From Cystobasidium ongulense (taxonomy: Eukaryota; Basidiomycota; Cystobasidiomycetes; Cystobasidiales; Cystobasidiaceae): a DNA stretch of 64,000 nucleotides. Location of the stretch: assembly GCA_022835595.1 (NCBI GenBank), contig BQUP01000001.1:2170001-2234000 (forward strand). The letters are read 5' to 3'. Shown here in pieces: positions 59,479-64,000 of the stretch. Below the pieces are notes generated by a model. The model worked only from the letters and a program-made list of their open reading frames with translations, had not been told where the DNA came from and searched no databases. Position numbers and translations under genes: made by a program. Position 1 is the stretch's first letter. Each line of letters starts with the position of its first letter.

Positions 59479-60892
59479 TCATCGTCGTATCCGCTCCTTC
59501 ATGTCCTTGACCCAATTTTGCTCTGCGTCTCCGCCTGCAGGCACGATATAGAACTCCAAACACCATCCGTCCGTTAATTCTAAGCCATCTCCGGACTTTG
59601 CACACGCAGCTATAGTTTGCTTGAGTGTTAGCTTCCTGCCAGCTTTGAGCAATCGCCCTTGTTTGGTGACAGCATAAACTGTCTCTGTGCCACTCGCGCG
59701 GTGTTGTTGCTGCACGTTATTCTGAGCATTGAAAGCGTCTAGCTGGCCTCCAAAAGTGACATCTTGTCTGAAAGTAAGAATCAGGTCTCGAGTAGGTGGG
59801 GTGGCAAGCGGACGCAGGAAGAAGACTGGGAATATCAACGGTGTTTCGATAGGCGGTGGTGACCAGTTCTGTGGTTCGCTTAGAGGGATTTTGCTGGTAG
59901 AGGCAACAGGAACGATTTCAGGATCAAAATGTGGAGGTGTAACCTCCGGCGGAGACGCTGTACGTGCTTGTGCAGGTGTCCACTTGGCAGGCAAACAGAG
60001 ACCAGTTGCCTGAATGCAATACATCAGCAACTGCATTGTGAATACGGTTAGCCTATGCAAGTTCCTCACCTTAAGAGCTTTCGTTAAAGCTTCATCCGTA
60101 AGGTCTTGCCTTCGCTTCCTCTCAGAAGATTCAGAACGCATCTTATCGCGGTATGATAGCTTTTCGTGTAAGCCTTTTTCGAGACGCAGGACAGCCGAGT
60201 CGGCTAGGCCGCCCATACTTCGATACCGTTGAAGAGCATCCTTAGCTTCGTCAAAGCGGTCGAGAGCCATCAAAGCTTTAAATGAGCGGAAGAGGGCTTT
60301 CAGGGTGATGCTATTGTGTAGTTGTGCATCTTCTTCTGGTACTGGCTTATCGGACTGTTCCAAAACAAGGGCGCAGTCCCGCAAGCAAGAGCGATAATTC
60401 CCTGCATGAACCAAGCAAAGCTTTAGCTCGTGTACGGAGACCACTGTTTGTTGGTGCAAATTACCCAGCTCGAGGTGGCACATAGCCCGATTACACCAAA
60501 GCGTTCTCTTGGTTTCTTCGCGTAGTTCGGGTGCTTCGAGGTTGCCGAGGCCCTGCGTGTAGAAGGAGATGGCATCTTTGTATCGCTTGATCTTGAACTT
60601 GTCATTGCCCTGCTCCTTGAAGTTCTGTGCTTGCTCTGCGATGTGTCGGCAATGCCCATCAACAATTTTATCGCGAGCCATGGTGGTATCTTCGGCTCTT
60701 CGACCCACCTTCTGCATCACCTTCATACAGCAAGCTTTGAAGAGCATCCATCTGCGTTGCAAGATATTCGTCCATCTCGCCGGCTGCAGGCAGCTGCTTC
60801 ATGAACAGCGGGCTATTGTCGATGGCCTTGGTAACCTCTTCAATAGATCTGGGCTGCGGCCCCACAGCCGCACCATTCGACGGGGAGGCCAT
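59479..60892 (-). CDS. CNS1: Hsp90/Hsp70 co-chaperone Cns1/TTC4-like (TPR protein)
   Basis: TPR co-chaperone that binds Hsp90 and Hsp70 EEVD tails and is essential in yeast. The N-terminal exon (MASPSNGAAVGPQPRSIEEV) contains LFMKQLPAAGEMDEYLATQM and the family start DALQSLLYEG. Next, NFKEQGNDKFKIKRYKDAIS and FYTQGL form the first TPR helices; TLWCNRAMCHLELGNYRSCL (second), and LKALFRSFKALMALDRFDEA (third), keep the carboxylate-clamp Lys/Asn/Arg residues. The C-terminal wheel domain has LIFPVFFLRPLATPPTRDLI and TVYAVTKQGRLLKAGRKLTL, ending WVKDMKERIRR. The exon 1 splice was placed so that LLYE joins EQAQNFKEQG; nearby alternatives differ by a few residues. Convergent with the VEFS-box gene, 60 nt between stop codons. 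Confidence 0.88.
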
Positions 60893-61906
60893 GGGAGGAT
60901 AGTATCGAGTGCAGGCGTATCCTTGAGAATGTAGCTTCTTTCACAGTAGACGGAGCTTCGGGGATTGAGATGGTGCTGAACAGAGCAAGGTGGAACAACG
61001 CATCCGTCAGAAGCTGCAGATTGCAAAACCGCACGAGGCATGGCCTTCCACAAGATTACACAAGTATTGCTTCACCCTGATCTGCTCTACGTCCAAGCTA
61101 CATGATAGTTGAACTGTTTCTGCAGTGAGCTCCAAGCTTACTCGAATCGCGCCTCGCCGTACGCGTATCAAGACACTTCTGACCATGTCAAGGTCGCGGT
61201 ATCTTCAAAGGACCGCCTCGTCAGTGCTTCACTAGAGCCAAATGCCAATGAATGACACTTCAGCCAGCCTCCCCCATCAAACCCTTGTCGCATGGCTACA
61301 CACGAACTCCATCGTGCAAAGCGGCTTCCAAACACAAGCGTCAGAGCCGGCCTCACAGGCTTAGAACCCGGACTGCGTACCATCCTCGAACCTGTACCGT
61401 AGAAATACGTCCAAAGCGACCAAGATGGTTCATCTGACACATCTAAGCTAATTCAGGGGCACTTTCCCGTTGAGTCAATGGGCTGCTCTGCCAGTGAGCC
61501 GTTTCCTTGTCGGATCTGCACCATTGAGACCAGTACCTATGACAAAGAGTGAATCCGGATCACAAAGAGAGCGTACAGCTCCCATTGGTAAGAGAGGAGA
61601 TGGCGGTTACTTGAGCACTGCAAGGAGTGCCCCTGTATGAAAGGACGGTTCGCTCATTTCCGGCATGGGTGCGAAATGCTCAATGGAGCGATGCCGCTCC
61701 AGCGCTTTCGCAAGTATACCTTCATCATCGGTGCAGTGCCAGGCCAATGAACAGCCACGTTTGGTTCACAAGGGCACTGGAGTCGTGAATGGTCATAACG
61801 CAAGATGATACAAAGAACTGTATTTCGGGGAGATGATGCCCCTCCTCTTTTCTCCTTCGACAAACTAGTGATCCAGCTGCATCCGTACTGTTAACATTCT
61901 TGAACC
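60893..61906. other. Divergent region, CNS1 / GATA factor
   Basis: About 1 kb between divergent starts. A minus-strand frame at 61168-61440 (MSDEPSWSLWTYFYGTGS) is the only coding-like signal, and I could not support it. No RNA gene or repeat recognised. Confidence 0.4.
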
Positions 61907-63934
61907 ATGACAAGCACTTATGCGAAACATCACGACCAATATCGAGAGGGCAAACGACATCCTTCAAGTGCCGCTTACCAGGCTCCCTCAACCACATCTC
62001 GCAAATACTACGACTATTTTGCCTTGCCATCTTCACCACAATCAGGTGTCTCTTCTACAAGGCCGGTCGTTCAACAGGCTCGTAAGACCGATATACACAG
62101 CTCGACCGCGGACTCCATACTCCCAGGGCTGGTCAAGGCACCGCCTGCTGGGCGCGGCTATGTAGACACTCCAAGCAAATCTGTACCGCGGGCTTTACCC
62201 GTACAACCATCACCGAGGACTTTGAACAAGCAGGGGACTAGACCTGGGGCATCCCACTACCACTCACACTCATTTGACTATTACAAAACTACGAATCGAC
62301 GAGCCCCTCCGCCAAGTGCTATAATGACCTCCACTTCCACGCATGCAGTAAGCCTGTATCACAATATCTCCTCGGTCGATATCCGCTGATACTCTCGTAC
62401 TGCAGCTGTCTGCACGTTATCGCGAGCCCTATCCTCGACAGGGTGGTTTGCTCCAACAGTCCTTCTACCAATCTTCCTTTCCATCACAGACTCCTCTCCG
62501 CCGCTCTGGTCTAGAATGCACGGTTTGTGGGCCTGGAGCATCAGGGCCCTGGAGGGTGAGCTCAAGTTATAACAAGCAAGACCATGCATGTGCACTGGCT
62601 GATCAATGCACCTTCATTCATTCAGCGTGGACCCGTTGGGCCATACACCTTGTGCAACAGCTGTGCGAAGTGAGTTGAATTCACAGCATGTTCAGCAGCG
62701 CGAGCTGTGCAACTAGCCACAGCCGATACACGATGCTGCACAGCAGATCGAACCGGTACAGCCGGACACAGCGCGCACAGCTGACATTGGTCTTTCCTGT
62801 CTTGATTTCAAACAGAATCGAATGGAAGGAAAACGACATCTCTGTCCCTCTTACCATTCACGAAGCTCTATCGTAAGTATTTCAGACTAGCCCAAAGTTG
62901 TCCCCAAGCTGTCGCTGAACCTTCCCGACCTTATCAGTCTACTAGATAACATGCGTCTCATCAGACTTGCCTCCGTTACTCGTAAAGTCTCTATGAGACC
63001 TGATAGAAACGAAGAAGACCTGGTTCGGAGACTCCAGAATGGCTTACCTGAATCCACCTATGCACGAGCGGAGGATTTTTTCACTCGACAAGCACAGATC
63101 AAACAGTCAAGCCTCGTCAGCAACACCGCTTCGCAACCCTCCCGATCTGCGTCCAAAGTAGCGGTACGGCCTCCTTCTGGGGAGGATGTACGTGTCGGGC
63201 AAAAGCGAGGCAGGAGTGAGCATGATTTCCAACAGTACAAAGATTGTTTCAGGCCTTCCAAGTATACAGCTCGCCCGCCAAACCTTGAACAGGGCAGACC
63301 ACTCACATGCGACAGAGCCGACAACAAGTTACTTGCTGTCCAAGAGGAAATCGCCGGCTTGTCTCCTCAGAGCATCGCCGTAGCTGCGCTCATCGGACAC
63401 CGCGGACCTGCTCCAACTGACGTCAGGTCGCCATTGACTCCGTCTCGAGCACACCGGACTTCAAAAAGCGACCGAGAGTATCCAAATGAGCGAACGACAG
63501 TCAAAACTCCCATACTAGATTCGAGTTCGGAAAGCCTGTCGACCGGATTATCTAATTCCAAGGCTGAAGCACCTCCTCCAACGGAACCCTCTGACGATGC
63601 TACACGTTCTCCGTATGCCAAGCCGTTCCCTTTCCGAAAAGAAGACGCCTACGTCGAGCAGGCACGATCGCGTATCATTGACAGAAGACGAGCTAGAAAT
63701 GAAGATATGCGTCGCAAGTATATGCAAAAGCGTATAGAACACCAACGAGCGCGAGAAGCCAAGTTGCAGGAGATGGTCCACGAAAAGTCAAGGCAACCCG
63801 AGCCTATACAAGCTTCGTCAGCGGATACACCAATCAGCATCTCATCTCAGACATCAAGCGGTTCCGCTCCCGGACTTGCTAGTCCTCCCGCTAGTCTGCG
63901 CAACCTGCTCAATCGGTCTCCTGAATCAGCCTGA
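61907..63934 (+). CDS. GATA-type zinc finger transcription factor
   Basis: DNA-binding regulator. Exon 1 (61907-62349) is disordered and Ser/Tyr/Pro-rich. Exon 2 (62405 to about 62560) carries RSGLECTVCGPGASGPWR; the next exon gives RGPVGPYTLCNSCA. Together they form C-x2-C-x18-C-x2-C, a type IVb GATA finger (white-collar/NsdD spacing). The finger is followed, after an intron ending in a strong TTTCAAACAG acceptor near 62812, by IEWKENDISVPLTIHEALSL. The final exon (about 62936-63934) continues LLDNMRLIRLASVTRKVSMR, then a ~200-residue Ser/Pro-rich part and a basic helix (RSRIIDRRRARNEDMRRKYM). The post-finger exon joins are less certain than the rest. Stop at 63932-63934. The role (light, development or nitrogen) cannot be read from the finger alone. 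Confidence 0.82.
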
Positions 63935-64000
63935 AGCGTGGCTGTGATGTTTCCATCTATTCTTATGTCTTGTTCCAATCTAGAGTGTTCTTAGACGTTT

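Noticed and set aside
61168-61440. Minus-strand frame beginning MSDEPSWSLWTYFYG
   Set aside because: It has a Met start and plausible composition but no family, no splice support and lies in a divergent promoter region. Kept only as a possible candidate.

Overview
This is a eukaryotic nuclear window with fungal gene structure. It carries about 29 protein-coding genes (roughly one per 2.2 kb), almost all split by short introns of about 45 to 150 nt. Most introns have GTGAGT- or GTAAGT-like donors and CTAAC/CTGAC-like branch sites. Fungus-specific families (protein O-mannosyltransferase, RTA1-like, DUF3533/SNG1, ECM3-like carrier, DUF3425 bZIP) rule out animals and plants. The dense introns and GTGAGT preference suggest a basidiomycete; this is an inference and I cannot name a genus. 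I see no rRNA, tRNA, CRISPR array, viral fossil or recognisable transposon. The window looks like ordinary gene-rich euchromatin.

Layout: 1-4.1 kb holds the 3'-truncated ZIP/ATX2-like metal transporter and RRP6 (nuclear exosome). 5.2-8.0 kb is a peroxisomal fatty acyl-CoA synthetase ending in SKL. 8.2-9.5 kb is LST8 (TOR complexes). 10.2-12.3 kb is ERG1 (squalene epoxidase). 12.8-14.7 kb is gamma-tubulin. 15.3-17.6 kb holds MBF1 and an LSB1/PIN3-like SH3 protein. 17.8-22.6 kb holds an NCS1 purine/cytosine permease and an ECM3-like carrier. 23.0-25.8 kb holds a MEMO1-like protein and ATG8. 26.3-30.7 kb holds two divergent DUF3533 paralogues. 30.9-36.8 kb holds a PMT2-family mannosyltransferase and a bZIP-DUF3425 factor. 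37.6-42.6 kb holds an RTA1-like membrane protein, the spliceosomal factor SPP2/GPKOW and an ALKBH7-like dioxygenase. 43.2-44.9 kb is an orphan secreted protein behind a clear TATA box. 45.5-47.2 kb holds two tiny oxidative-phosphorylation genes (ATP15 and the COX7C/Cox8-type subunit) built from microexons. 47.4-51.3 kb holds a ZUFSP-like deubiquitinase and a DUF89/ARMT1-like phosphatase. 51.6-55.5 kb is ATG1. 56.5-59.4 kb is a coiled-coil protein whose last ~115 residues look like the VEFS box of Su(z)12. 59.5-60.9 kb is a CNS1/TTC4 co-chaperone. 61.9-63.9 kb is a GATA-finger factor.

Genes that share pathways (ATG1 and ATG8 in autophagy, LST8 upstream of them through TOR; ATP15 and COX7C in the inner mitochondrial membrane) are present, but there is no operon-like organisation. 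Pairs are simply divergent, convergent or tandem. The most interesting items are the VEFS-box protein, the orphan secreted protein, the GC-AG intron beside a 22-nt exon in gamma-tubulin, the microexon-built mitochondrial genes, and a base-composition drop along several genes. Exon boundaries were placed by hand from reading frame, splice consensus and family conservation. Those given exactly for small genes were checked to keep frame.
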